A DNA stretch of 12,606 bases, taken from NCBI GenBank assembly GCA_018971405.1, contig JAGXAX010000019.1, forward strand, positions 1-12,606. The letters are read 5' to 3'. The position numbers and the translations under genes were made by a program. How positions within the stretch are numbered: the stretch's first letter is position 1; each line of letters begins with the position of its first letter. This DNA is from Alphaproteobacteria bacterium (GTDB lineage: Bacteria > Pseudomonadota > Alphaproteobacteria > Micavibrionales > UBA2020). This document shows, in pieces, positions 1 to 6,095 of this stretch. The notes below the pieces were generated by a model, which made no database searches, was not told the origin of the DNA, and saw only the letters and a program-made list of their open reading frames with translations.

Positions 1-40
1 AATACCATTTCTGAATAAAGGGGAGTTCTTTAATATAGAA

Positions 41-226
41 ATGATACAATCGCGTGTCGAAACACCAAACTTGGTTAATATTCGGGCAAAAGAAGGTAAA
101 TGCGGCCCCGTACTGCTAGGACCCCAGCAAATATATCCCAGATGGTTTAATCTTTTAGCTGTAACCTTCTTCATTATAGGGATTTATCAAATCATGGTAT
201 GGCTAGTGCATTTATTTCAGCACTAA
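41..226 (+). CDS. small single-span membrane protein, hypothetical
   Basis: A 61-residue ORF with a polar N-terminal half (about residues 1-35) and one clear hydrophobic segment (about residues 38-58, rich in F, I, V, L and W), ending in a short His-containing tail. It would be a one-span inner-membrane protein. A purine-rich AAGGGGAG lies at 18-25, but it is about 15 bases from the ATG, longer than ideal. The DNA is visibly more AT-rich than the genes from 638 onward, so it may be acquired or fast-evolving DNA. I do not recognise a family. A chance ORF is possible, although the clean hydrophobic segment and the ribosome-binding-site-like sequence argue mildly for a real gene. Confidence 0.4.
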   Translation: MIQSRVETPNLVNIRAKEGKCGPVLLGPQQIYPRWFNLLAVTFFIIGIYQIMVWLVHLFQH

Positions 227-438
227 CCTCCCACTTGATTGCAGAAAATTCGAATACTCACATCCATAAATCGCAAAACATCCCCTTCCTGCGCATTGTA
301 ACGGCATAAAATCGCACCATTGATACGCGTCAAAGCTTGTAACTCGGCAATCGCTTCTCCTGTTCTCTCGGGAGAAGCCCATGAGAATACGCCAGCCCGC
401 CGACAATTTTCTGCTGCGACAACCGTATTCCGCGCTTG
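223..438 (-). pseudogene. possible remnant of a minus-strand gene
   Basis: Read on the minus strand, a frame of 71 codons stays open from the TAA at 439-441 to a TAG at 223-225. Its translation has a natural composition (for example GEAIAELQALTRINGAIL and LRFMDVSIRIFC). It has no ATG or GTG near its 5' end. A neighbouring minus frame (330-524, with an ATG at 522-524) reads plausibly up to about 440, so the two together could be one gene broken by a frameshift. No family is recognised. The frame overlaps the plus-strand ORF at 381-566, and at most one of the two is likely to be real there. Confidence 0.22.
353..378 (+). promoter_or_regulatory. hairpin covering the ribosome-binding site of ORF 381-566
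   Basis: GCTTCTCC at 353-360 is perfectly complementary to GGAGAAGC at 371-378, with a 10-base loop. The 3' arm contains GGAG (371-374), six bases from the ATG at 381. If transcribed, the stem would hide the ribosome-binding site. No T-run follows, so it is not a typical terminator. Any role in translational control is inference. Confidence 0.35.
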
Positions 439-566
439 TTATTGTAAAGATGAGCCCCAGCGGCGCGCCGGACAGCGTCAGTTACTGGCAGTCCCCCGCC
501 GCGAACGAAAGCGCCTGCGTGCACAAAAGTTACACGGCGGGCGCTCTTTTGGATATCGTCGTCTAG
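381..566 (+). CDS. small hypothetical protein
   Basis: A 61-residue ORF with ATG at 381, preceded by GGGAGAAG (370-377) at good spacing. From about codon 24 onward most codons end in G or C, as in the real genes of the window, and the product (SPSGAPDSVSYWQSPAANES and following) is not Arg-rich as shadow frames here usually are. It contains one aromatic or hydrophobic patch near residues 16-24 but no clear membrane span or signal peptide. No family is recognised. It lies 71 bases upstream of the cupin gene on the same strand. It could equally be a chance frame; the overlapping minus-strand frame at 223-438 competes with its first third. Confidence 0.35.
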   Translation: MRIRQPADNFLLRQPYSALVIVKMSPSGAPDSVSYWQSPAANESACVHKSYTAGALLDIVV

Positions 567-637
567 CGGCGCCTCTTGGGCTTGACCGCCAAAAATGCGC
601 GGCTATTATGAATGCCACAGGGAAAGAGAGGTGCCGC

Positions 638-1042
638 ATGAAGAAAGGCTTCTGTGCAAATATCGAAAAGCTGACAGAGGAGAACACTGATTTCCGCCGC
701 GTGCTCTATACGGGACATAACCTCCAGCTTGTCCTGATGACGCTGCCGCCCGGTTGCGACATCGGCGCGGAGGTGCACGACGACCGCGACCAGTTCTTCC
801 GCGTCGAGAAAGGCGCAGGGGAAGTGTGGATCGACGGCAAATGCAACAAGGTGAAAGCCGATGACGCCGTGATCGTCCCGCAGGGCGCGGAGCATAACGT
901 CGTCAACACCGGCGCCGCTCCGCTGCATCTTTACACCATTTACGGCCCGCCGGAGCATATCGACGGCACGATCCACAAAACGAAAGACGACGCCGAAGCC
1001 AACCACGCGCAAGACCATTTCGACGGCAAGACCACCGAATAG
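638..1042 (+). CDS. cupin-domain protein
   Basis: A 134-residue single-domain beta-barrel cupin, probably cytoplasmic. The start is the ATG at 638, seven bases after AGAGAGG (625-631); the open frame further upstream looks non-coding. Cupin motif 1 is the region G43-AEVHDDRDQFFRVEKG-59 and motif 2 is PQGAEHNVVN (residues 81-90). Two metal-ligand histidines, H47 and H86, are present, but the second His of the classical HxH is Asp49 and the usual Glu is Gln52 or Asp51. That HDxxDQF form recurs in a group of small cupins related to the sugar-isomerase type. The C-terminal 25 residues are polar and His-rich. The gene sits 18 bases before an aldo/keto reductase, so the two are probably co-transcribed. 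The substrate is unknown, and metal binding is inferred. Confidence 0.85.
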   Translation: MKKGFCANIEKLTEENTDFRRVLYTGHNLQLVLMTLPPGCDIGAEVHDDRDQFFRVEKGAGEVWIDGKCNKVKADDAVIVPQGAEHNVVNTGAAPLHLYTIYGPPEHIDGTIHKTKDDAEANHAQDHFDGKTTE

Positions 1043-1060
1043 GACTTTAAGGAGGCCGCC

Positions 1061-1894
1061 ATGATCTATATCGCCGCGCAGGGCCGGCAAATCCCCGCCC
1101 TCGGCTTCGGTACGTATAAGCTGAAGGGCAGCGCAGGCCGGGACGCCATCGCAAATGCGCTCGAAACCGGCTACCGCCATATCGACACCGCGCAGTTCTA
1201 CGATAACGAAGCGGATGTCGGCGCCGCCGTCGCCGCGAGCGGCGTCGCGCGCGCGGACATCTTCCTCACCACCAAAATCTGGCCGGACAACGCCGCCGAA
1301 GGCAAGCTGCAGTTCTCCTTCGACGAAAGCCTGAGGAAGCTGAAGACGGATTACGCCGATCTGCTGCTGATCCACTGGCCGTCTTCACCCGCGCCGTTCA
1401 GGGAGCAGATGAAGGCGCTGCAGTCCGTGAAAGACGCCGGAAAGGCGAAACTGATCGGCGTTTCAAACTTCACGGTCGCGCAAACGAAAGAAGTGCTTGA
1501 AACCATCGGCGCGCCCGTCGCCGCCAATCAGGTGGAATATCACCCCTATCTCTCGCAGAATCCGCTGCTGGATTACATGCGCGCGCACGGCCTGTTCCTC
1601 ACCGCCTATTGCCCCGTCGCGCAGGGCAAGGTGACGAAAGACCCCGTCATCGGCAGGATCGCGAACGCGCACAGCAAAACGCCTTCGCAGGTCGCGCTGC
1701 GCTGGCTGGTGCAGCAGGACAATGTCGCCGCCATCCCCAAAGCCGGCAGCGAAGCCCACATCCGCGAAAACTTCGACATTTTCGATTTCGCGCTCTCGGA
1801 TGAAGAGATGAAGCAGATCTCCGCCCTCGCCCGTCCGGACGGGCGCATCGTCAACCCGCAGGGCATCGCGCCGAAATGGGATAAGGCCGCCTGA
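1061..1894 (+). CDS. aldo/keto reductase, 2,5-diketo-D-gluconate-reductase type
   Basis: A 277-residue NAD(P)H-dependent aldo/keto reductase with a (beta/alpha)8 barrel, reducing aldehydes or ketones in the cytoplasm. It has GFGTYKLKG near residue 15, GYRHIDTAQFYDNE (37-50), KIW (72-74), LLLIHWP (101-107), GVSNF and NQVEYHPYLSQ. The catalytic tetrad is visible as Asp42, Tyr47, Lys72 and His105. IPKAGS near the C-terminus is part of the cofactor 2'-phosphate region, which favours NADPH. Length and motifs fit the DkgA/DkgB-like group (AKR5), but the substrate cannot be told from sequence. A strong AAGGAGG lies at 1049-1055, six bases before the ATG. It follows the cupin gene by 18 bases, and its stop is only one base from the stop of the convergent EamA gene. 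Confidence 0.93.
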   Translation: MIYIAAQGRQIPALGFGTYKLKGSAGRDAIANALETGYRHIDTAQFYDNEADVGAAVAASGVARADIFLTTKIWPDNAAEGKLQFSFDESLRKLKTDYADLLLIHWPSSPAPFREQMKALQSVKDAGKAKLIGVSNFTVAQTKEVLETIGAPVAANQVEYHPYLSQNPLLDYMRAHGLFLTAYCPVAQGKVTKDPVIGRIANAHSKTPSQVALRWLVQQDNVAAIPKAGSEAHIRENFDIFDFALSDEEMKQISALARPDGRIVNPQGIAPKWDKAA

Positions 1895-1895
1895 T

Positions 1896-2324
1896 TCAGC
1901 CCGCCAGCAGATAAACGGAAACCATCGCGAGCGCGGCGGCGAGCCACTGCCAGCGGTTCAGTTCTTCCCTGAGAAATATCCGCGCCAGCGCCATGACGAC
2001 GACGGGATACATGGCCGTGACGGTCGTGACCGTCGCGACCGACCCCGCTTTCAACGCCGTGTAATAGCAAAGTATGCCGGTGATGCTGAGGCAACTGCCG
2101 CAAAAGAGCAGGCTGACGCCTTTTTTGTCCCGCACCAGGCCGCCCTTGTTGAAAAACAGCAGCGGCAGGACGGCCATCGCGCCGCCGAACGACTCGTAAA
2201 ACAGGATGCTGTGCGGCTGCATGGACTGCATCGCCAGCTTGGGCAGAAACGCCCAGATTCCCCACAATACCAGCGCCGCCAGCGGCAGCAAAACCCCGCT
2301 ATGGGCCTTCAGTCTTGCGATCAC
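1896..2324 (-). CDS. half-size EamA/DMT transporter subunit, downstream partner
   Basis: A 142-residue integral membrane protein with five predicted hydrophobic segments (about 11-30, 38-57, 69-87, 91-113 and 122-141), which is one EamA repeat. Full EamA transporters carry two such repeats in one chain of about 290 residues. The sequence LWGIWAFLPKLA (20-31) closely matches LWGVSAFLPKLA in the adjacent gene, so the two are paralogous. The start is GTG at 2324, lying inside the end of the upstream gene (26-base overlap), which suggests translational coupling. Charges fall on the N-terminus, the TM2-3 loop (four Lys/Arg) and the TM4-5 loop, predicting N-in, C-out. The likely role is export or import of a small metabolite as a heteromer; the substrate is unknown. 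Confidence 0.85.
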   Translation of the reverse strand: MIARLKAHSGVLLPLAALVLWGIWAFLPKLAMQSMQPHSILFYESFGGAMAVLPLLFFNKGGLVRDKKGVSLLFCGSCLSITGILCYYTALKAGSVATVTTVTAMYPVVVMALARIFLREELNRWQWLAAALAMVSVYLLAG

Positions 2325-2748
2325 TCGTCTTCACCATCATCAGCAGGGACACGATGCCGAGCGCCACGCCCGCCGCCTGCCGAGCGCCGAGCGTTTCGCC
2401 GAGAAAAAGATAGGCCATCAGCGTCGCCACCACCGGATAGAGCGAGGCGATCACGACGTTGTAGGTCAGGGAATTGTTGCGCAGGGAGAGATTGTAAAAG
2501 AGCTGCGCCGTACCGCCCGAAACACCCACCAGCCCCGCCAGCATCACGCCGCGCGCATTGAACTCCACATGAAAGCCGTAAAAGGCCTGCAGCGCCACGC
2601 AGCCGAGCAGGAAAAAACAGTTGGAGTAAACCGTCATGTGCAGCGGCGGCAATTGCCTGAGCGCCAGCTTGGGCAGGAACGCCGACACGCCCCAGAGAAC
2701 GACCGCCAGCATGGAAGGGTAACCCCACGGAGTTTGCGGCGACAGCAT
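2299..2748 (-). CDS. half-size EamA/DMT transporter subunit, upstream partner
   Basis: A 149-residue protein with five hydrophobic segments and an EamA-like repeat (LWGVSAFLPKLALRQLPP, then VGVSGGTAQLFYNLSL, then ASLYPVVATLMAYLFLGE). I take ATG 2748 as the start because GAGG lies eight bases upstream and the first membrane span follows soon after. A GTG at 2826 would add 26 basic residues but has no spaced ribosome-binding site. Positive charges lie in the TM1-2 loop and at the C-terminal tail (MVKTSDRK), predicting N-out, C-in, opposite to the partner gene. The pair is encoded in one minus-strand unit with a 26-base overlap and is best read as a split 10-span drug/metabolite transporter. The substrate is unknown. 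Confidence 0.85.
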   Translation of the reverse strand: MLSPQTPWGYPSMLAVVLWGVSAFLPKLALRQLPPLHMTVYSNCFFLLGCVALQAFYGFHVEFNARGVMLAGLVGVSGGTAQLFYNLSLRNNSLTYNVVIASLYPVVATLMAYLFLGETLGARQAAGVALGIVSLLMMVKTSDRKTEGP

Positions 2749-2955
2749 TGACGAAGCCTCACTGACTTGATGTTGCGCCGCAGCAATTTTACAGATAGAT
2801 GCGATGCGCCGAAGAGCACGCTTCACCCTATCCCATCCGCCGCCGGTTTTCTACAGCGCTGATATTGTGCGGATAATTAGCCGTTAACCGCATCTTAAAA
2901 AGATTATGGCATATTATAGGTGTACTCACAGGCTTTCGCTTAGGGTAGAGGGTGT

Positions 2956-3531
2956 ATGCGGGAACAAACCGTAAACGTTCGTTCTGGACATAAAGAGGCA
3001 AAGGTTTTATTCAAAAAAATAAGAGTTCTTGCCGCCGCCGCCCTTGTACTTTTTTTGACCGCCTGCATCCCCGTCGGAGACCAGCAGATCAACTCCGACC
3101 TCTTCAAAAGCAGGCAGGACATGGAGCAGCGCGCGGCCATGCTGCATCCCGGCATGACGGAAGACGCCGTTTTTGAAAAAATCTGCATATCCAAGGGCAA
3201 ATTCACGCACATGAGCCTGCCCGAAGTGCAGATGAGCCTCTACGGCAACTCGGTGGTGCAAGGCTCGCCCACGCAGCTGGACAATTTCAGACGGCAACTC
3301 ATGGCCTATCAGGGCTATTACCTGCCCTACTCCGACATTTCGGACAGCGGCTCGCTGGGATTCGGCTCGCTGCGCGTCAACAAGACCGGCTACGTCCTCC
3401 GGCTGGTGCTGATCTTCCAGCATGGCAAGCTGCTGCAGGCCTCCATCGACGGCAATCAGGACGTCAACCAGTACGAGGACAAGTCCCTCTTCAACGTCCT
3501 GCTGCAGAAGACGACCGGCGTCAGCTTCTAG
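2956..3531 (+). CDS. putative lipoprotein, weakly BamE/SmpA-like
   Basis: A 191-residue protein with a basic N-region, a hydrophobic stretch (residues 24-35) and a lipobox LTAC ending at Cys37, so it is predicted to be lipidated and held in the inner or outer membrane facing the periplasm. The n-region before the hydrophobic core is longer than usual (about 22 residues), but no other ATG, GTG or TTG is available before it. ATG 2956 follows AGAGGG (2947-2952) rather closely, with a TAGGG further up. HPGMTEDAVFEKI (64-76) recalls the PGMT/S-x-x-x-V motif of BamE/SmpA and related small lipoproteins, but the rest is not recognised and the protein is longer than BamE. It is a single-gene unit divergent from the EamA pair; about 110 bases separate it from atpI. 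Function is unknown. Confidence 0.7.
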   Translation: MREQTVNVRSGHKEAKVLFKKIRVLAAAALVLFLTACIPVGDQQINSDLFKSRQDMEQRAAMLHPGMTEDAVFEKICISKGKFTHMSLPEVQMSLYGNSVVQGSPTQLDNFRRQLMAYQGYYLPYSDISDSGSLGFGSLRVNKTGYVLRLVLIFQHGKLLQASIDGNQDVNQYEDKSLFNVLLQKTTGVSF

Positions 3532-3577
3532 AATATCCATAATATTAAAAATAAATCCGCGCGGCCGTCAGTTTCAA

Positions 3578-3606
3578 TTGACAATTCAAACACGTATTTG
3601 TAGTTT
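3578..3606 (+). promoter_or_regulatory. candidate sigma-70 promoter of the atp operon
   Basis: A perfect -35 hexamer TTGACA (3578-3583) is followed after exactly 17 bases by TAGTTT (3601-3606), which keeps the key T, A and final T of a -10 box. It lies in the gap before atpI, 40 bases from its ATG. It was assigned from sequence only. Confidence 0.45.
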
Positions 3607-3645
3607 CCGCTCGCCTGTCAACGCAACCCGAAGAGCTTCTAACCC

Positions 3646-3981
3646 ATGAGCCGGACTCCAGAGGAACTTGGCGCCAAGATCAGGGAAGCGAAAAACAGGC
3701 CGCCGGAAGAATCGCCCCTGCCCAAGTCGGACTTGTACGGGGCGAACAGCACCGGGCTGCGCATGGGAACGGACTTCATCGCTTCTATTGCCGTCGGCGT
3801 ATTTTTAGGGTATTGGGTTGACCGCTGGTTCGGCATCCAGCCCTTCGGGATGATCGCCTTCCTGTTTCTGGGCTTCATCTCGGGCGTGATGCGGATGCAG
3901 AGGCTGCAGGCGCAGGAGACTGCGAAAGAGGATAAAAAAGAGCCGGAAAAGGCCGTGGATACAACCAAGGATCACACTTAG
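3646..3981 (+). CDS. atpI: ATP synthase protein I
   Basis: A 111-residue AtpI-family protein, a small membrane assembly factor thought to help c-ring assembly and magnesium handling of the F-type ATP synthase. The N-terminal 35 residues are polar and rich in Glu, Lys and Pro. Two membrane spans follow (about 42-60 and 66-83), with the typical GVFLGYWVDRWFG between and into them, then a charged C-terminal tail. It is the first gene of the F0 operon. Its stop codon TAG (3979-3981) forms part of the ribosome-binding site of atpB. Its own site is weak (GAAGAG at 3631-3636). Length and position are as expected for alphaproteobacteria. Confidence 0.9.
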   Translation: MSRTPEELGAKIREAKNRPPEESPLPKSDLYGANSTGLRMGTDFIASIAVGVFLGYWVDRWFGIQPFGMIAFLFLGFISGVMRMQRLQAQETAKEDKKEPEKAVDTTKDHT

Positions 3982-3993
3982 GAATTTTACATC

Positions 3994-4740
3994 TTGTCAG
4001 ACAATATCCTCGAACAGTTTGCCATCAAGCCGATCGTTCCGCTCCATCTCGGGTCCCTGGACATCTCCTTCACGCAGGCCTCGGCCTTCATGCTCTTCGG
4101 CGCGGCGCTGACGATCACGCTGATGACCTTGAGCGTCCGCCGCAAGGCGCTGATCCCCGGCCGCTGGCAAAACCTCAGCGAAATCCTCTACGAATCCATC
4201 TTCGGCCTCACAAAAGAATACCTCAACGACGAGGCGTGGAAATATTTCCCCTTTGTCTTCACGGTGTTCATGATCGTGCTGATGGGCAACGTTCTCGGGC
4301 TCATCCCCTTCGCCTACACCTACACCAGCCAGATCATCGTGACCGGCGCGCTGGCGGCGCTCATCGTCGGCTTCGCGACGCTGGTCGGCTTTATCCGCCA
4401 TGGGCTGCACTTCTTCTCGCTGTTCTTCCCCAAGGGCACGCCGCTCGTTATGGCACCGTTCATCATCCCCGTTGAAATCATCTCGTATCTTTCGCGCCCC
4501 GTCAGCCTCGCGATACGTCTTTGCCTCAACATGGTCATGGGCCACATGCTGATGCGCCTGATCGGCGGCTTCTGCGTGACGATGATCGCCCTCGGCATCG
4601 GTTTGAAACTGTTCACCGCCGTAACCTTCAGCGTCAACACGCTGCTGATGGCGCTGGAGTGCCTGGTCGCGCTCATTCAGGCCCACGTCTTCGCCGTCCT
4701 GACTTGCGTTTATCTCAAAGACGGCGTCGAATTGCACTAA
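3994..4740 (+). CDS. atpB: F0F1 ATP synthase subunit a
   Basis: A 248-residue multi-span subunit a, which forms the two half-channels that pass protons to the c-ring. The start is TTG at 3994, fixed by TTAGGA (3978-3983) ten bases upstream and by the MSDNILEQF N-terminus. The essential stator arginine is Arg175 in SLAIRLCLNMVMGH, and Gln229 in ALIQAHVFAVLTCVYL is in the last-helix position of the channel glutamine. The stretch after Arg175 differs from the usual RLFANMLAGH (F to C, A to L, L to V, A to M) but keeps Arg, Asn and Gly-His. The intergenic gaps are 12 bases before it and 36 after it. The assignment is firm from motif, length and order. Confidence 0.96.
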   Translation: MSDNILEQFAIKPIVPLHLGSLDISFTQASAFMLFGAALTITLMTLSVRRKALIPGRWQNLSEILYESIFGLTKEYLNDEAWKYFPFVFTVFMIVLMGNVLGLIPFAYTYTSQIIVTGALAALIVGFATLVGFIRHGLHFFSLFFPKGTPLVMAPFIIPVEIISYLSRPVSLAIRLCLNMVMGHMLMRLIGGFCVTMIALGIGLKLFTAVTFSVNTLLMALECLVALIQAHVFAVLTCVYLKDGVELH

Positions 4741-4763
4741 ACAACAACCACCAAGAACCAAAA

Positions 4764-4770
4764 AAGGAGA
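4764..4770 (+). promoter_or_regulatory. strong ribosome-binding site of atpE
   Basis: AAGGAGA six bases before the atpE ATG, within an A-rich 36-base gap. It is the best Shine-Dalgarno match in the operon, in keeping with the need for many c subunits per complex. Confidence 0.7.
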
Positions 4771-4776
4771 ACTAAA

Positions 4777-5007
4777 ATGGACGTACAAGTAGCAAAAATC
4801 CTCGCCGCAGGCATCGCCGCCGTCGGCGTTCTGGGTTCCGGGGTCGGCCTCGGCATCCTGTTCGGCAACGTCGTCACCGCGCTGGGCCGCAATCCTTCCG
4901 CCGCGCCCCTCATCAAGAAAGACGTCATTCTTTACTTCGCGCTGATCGAATCCATCGCCATCTACGCTCTCGGCATGGCGTTCTTCGTCGTCTACGGCAT
5001 CAAGTAA
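4777..5007 (+). CDS. atpE: F0F1 ATP synthase subunit c
   Basis: A 76-residue hairpin of two membrane helices that assembles into the rotating c-ring. The proton-carrying carboxylate is Glu58 in FALIESIAIYAL. The cytoplasmic polar loop is GRNPSA (37-42), the contact to the F1 rotor. Helix 1 carries the glycine motif GSGVGLG (20-26). The position equivalent to the Gln of sodium-binding rings (as in Ilyobacter GPGVGQG) is Leu25, so the ring is predicted to use protons. Length is normal for alphaproteobacteria. It lies between atpB and the b' gene, 13 bases before the latter. Confidence 0.97.
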   Translation: MDVQVAKILAAGIAAVGVLGSGVGLGILFGNVVTALGRNPSAAPLIKKDVILYFALIESIAIYALGMAFFVVYGIK

Positions 5008-5020
5008 GGAACACGGGAAG

Positions 5021-5602
5021 ATGAAGCGTACGTCCTTCATAGCGCTGTCGGCCACGGCGGGCCTGTTGCCCGCCGCGCAGGCCTTCGCCGGCGACGGCGC
5101 GGGCGGCCTGCCGCAGATGGACGTCGCGACTTTCCCGAGCCAGCTGTTCTGGCTGGGCGTCAGCTTCGTCCTCGTCTATGCCGTCATGGCGAATGTCTCC
5201 CTGCCCCGTGTGCGCGAAACGCTCGACGGCCGGCGCTCGCGCAAGGACGGCCACCTCGATCAGGCCGGCCGGACCAACGAAGAGGCGGAGAAGGTCAAAA
5301 AGGCCTACGAGAAGTCTCTCGCCGAAGCGCAGAAGAAGGCAGCAGCAGCCATGGCCGCAGCCGCGCGCGATGCAGGCGCGAAGGCCGCGCAGGAGCAATC
5401 CGCCTTCGCCGAAAGCGCGCGCAAGCGCCTTGCGGACGCGGAGCGGAACATCGCCAAGGCCAAAACCGAGGCGCTCGGCTCCATGGCCTCCATCGCCACG
5501 GATATCGCCGCCGATATCGCGCGCAAGGTCGCCAATATGGACGTCAGCGCGGCGGACGCAAAGCTCGCCGTCGAAACCGCCATGAAGGAGGGCGAGGCAT
5601 GA
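5021..5602 (+). CDS. atpF': F0F1 ATP synthase subunit b'
   Basis: A 193-residue b' subunit (also called AtpG or AtpX), one half of the peripheral stalk that keeps F1 from rotating. The first 23 residues resemble a signal sequence (ending AQAFAG), followed by the diagnostic GLPQMDVATFPSQLFW (29-44), one membrane span (about 41-59), PRVRETLDGR and a long Ala/Lys/Glu-rich coiled coil to about residue 175. Paired b and b' genes are typical of alphaproteobacteria, photosynthetic bacteria and plastids. It overlaps atpF by four bases (ATGA at 5599-5602), indicating coupled translation, which suits 1:1 assembly with b. Confidence 0.94.
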   Translation: MKRTSFIALSATAGLLPAAQAFAGDGAGGLPQMDVATFPSQLFWLGVSFVLVYAVMANVSLPRVRETLDGRRSRKDGHLDQAGRTNEEAEKVKKAYEKSLAEAQKKAAAAMAAAARDAGAKAAQEQSAFAESARKRLADAERNIAKAKTEALGSMASIATDIAADIARKVANMDVSAADAKLAVETAMKEGEA

Positions 5603-6072
5603 ACGCTGAAATATGGGTCATGTTTTCGGCGCTTCTGGTCGGCGCCGTCATCTGGGCGAAGGGCAAAAAGCCCCTGCTCGCCGCGCTCGACAGCCGCACC
5701 GCCCGCATCAAGGCCGACCTTGAGGAAGCGGAGCGCCTGAAAAAAGAGGCGGAACAGCTCCTCGCCGACTACAAAAAGAAGCACGCTGACGCCGTCGAAA
5801 CGGCGAAGAAGATCATCGAAAACGCGGAAGAGACCGTCACGCTGATGCAAAAGAAGGCAGAACAGACCCTCGCCGACAGCCTGAAGCGGCACGAGGCGAT
5901 GCTGCTGGAGCGCATCTCCCGCGCCGAGGAATCCGCCGTGCAGGATCTGCGCCATCAGGCGGCGGACATCGCCGCCGCCGCCGCAGAGCACATGCTAACC
6001 GGCGCCATGCGCGCACACGGGCCGAAGCTGGTCGATGCCGCGATCAAGGATCTCCCGCAAAAAATGAATTGA
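5599..6072 (+). CDS. atpF: F0F1 ATP synthase subunit b
   Basis: A 157-residue b subunit: a short periplasmic N-terminus, one membrane span (about 5-20, WVMFSALLVGAVIWA), the usual KPLLAALDSRTARIKADLEEAERL after it, and a coiled-coil stalk to residue 120 or so. It dimerises with b' and binds F1 through delta. It is the last gene of the unit; a hairpin with a T-run begins at its stop codon. The F1 genes (atpHAGDC) are absent here, consistent with the split ATP synthase loci known in this class. Confidence 0.94.
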   Translation: MNAEIWVMFSALLVGAVIWAKGKKPLLAALDSRTARIKADLEEAERLKKEAEQLLADYKKKHADAVETAKKIIENAEETVTLMQKKAEQTLADSLKRHEAMLLERISRAEESAVQDLRHQAADIAAAAAEHMLTGAMRAHGPKLVDAAIKDLPQKMN

Positions 6073-6089
6073 AGTCCTCGGGGCTTTTT
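6072..6089 (+). terminator. Rho-independent terminator of the atp operon
   Basis: AAGTCC (6072-6077), loop TCG, GGGCTT (6081-6086) form a 6-base stem with one G-T pair, followed by a run of T to 6089. The stem starts at the last base of the atpF stop codon. Confidence 0.65.
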
Positions 6090-6095
6090 AAACCG

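Larger units (their letters stand above)
227..637. other. 411-base stretch without a confident gene
   Basis: This stretch between the small membrane-protein ORF and the cupin gene holds three weak signals: an open minus-strand frame without a start (223-438), a plus-strand ORF (381-566) with a good ribosome-binding site, and a hairpin (353-378) covering that site. The frame of the cupin gene stays open upstream to 320, but that extension is Arg-rich with no cupin-like character and is read here as non-coding. I see no tRNA, no T-rich terminator and no clear sigma-70 promoter. Confidence 0.5.

Noticed and set aside
320..637. N-terminal extension of the cupin frame
   Set aside because: The added 106 residues are Arg-rich with no cupin character, and ATG 638 has a good ribosome-binding site and gives the usual family length.
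563..1375. 270-codon minus-strand frame over the cupin and reductase genes
   Set aside because: It spans the junction of two clear plus-strand genes and mirrors their codon bias; no ribosome-binding site or motif supports it.
4777..5007. Sodium-binding c-ring
   Set aside because: Glu58-Ser59 and a Tyr five residues after the Glu resemble the sodium type, but the helix-1 Gln is Leu25, so proton use is more likely.
3997..5055. 352-codon minus-strand frame across atpB and atpE
   Set aside because: Antisense shadow of two certain genes; composition dominated by Asp, Glu, Arg and His repeats with no domain.
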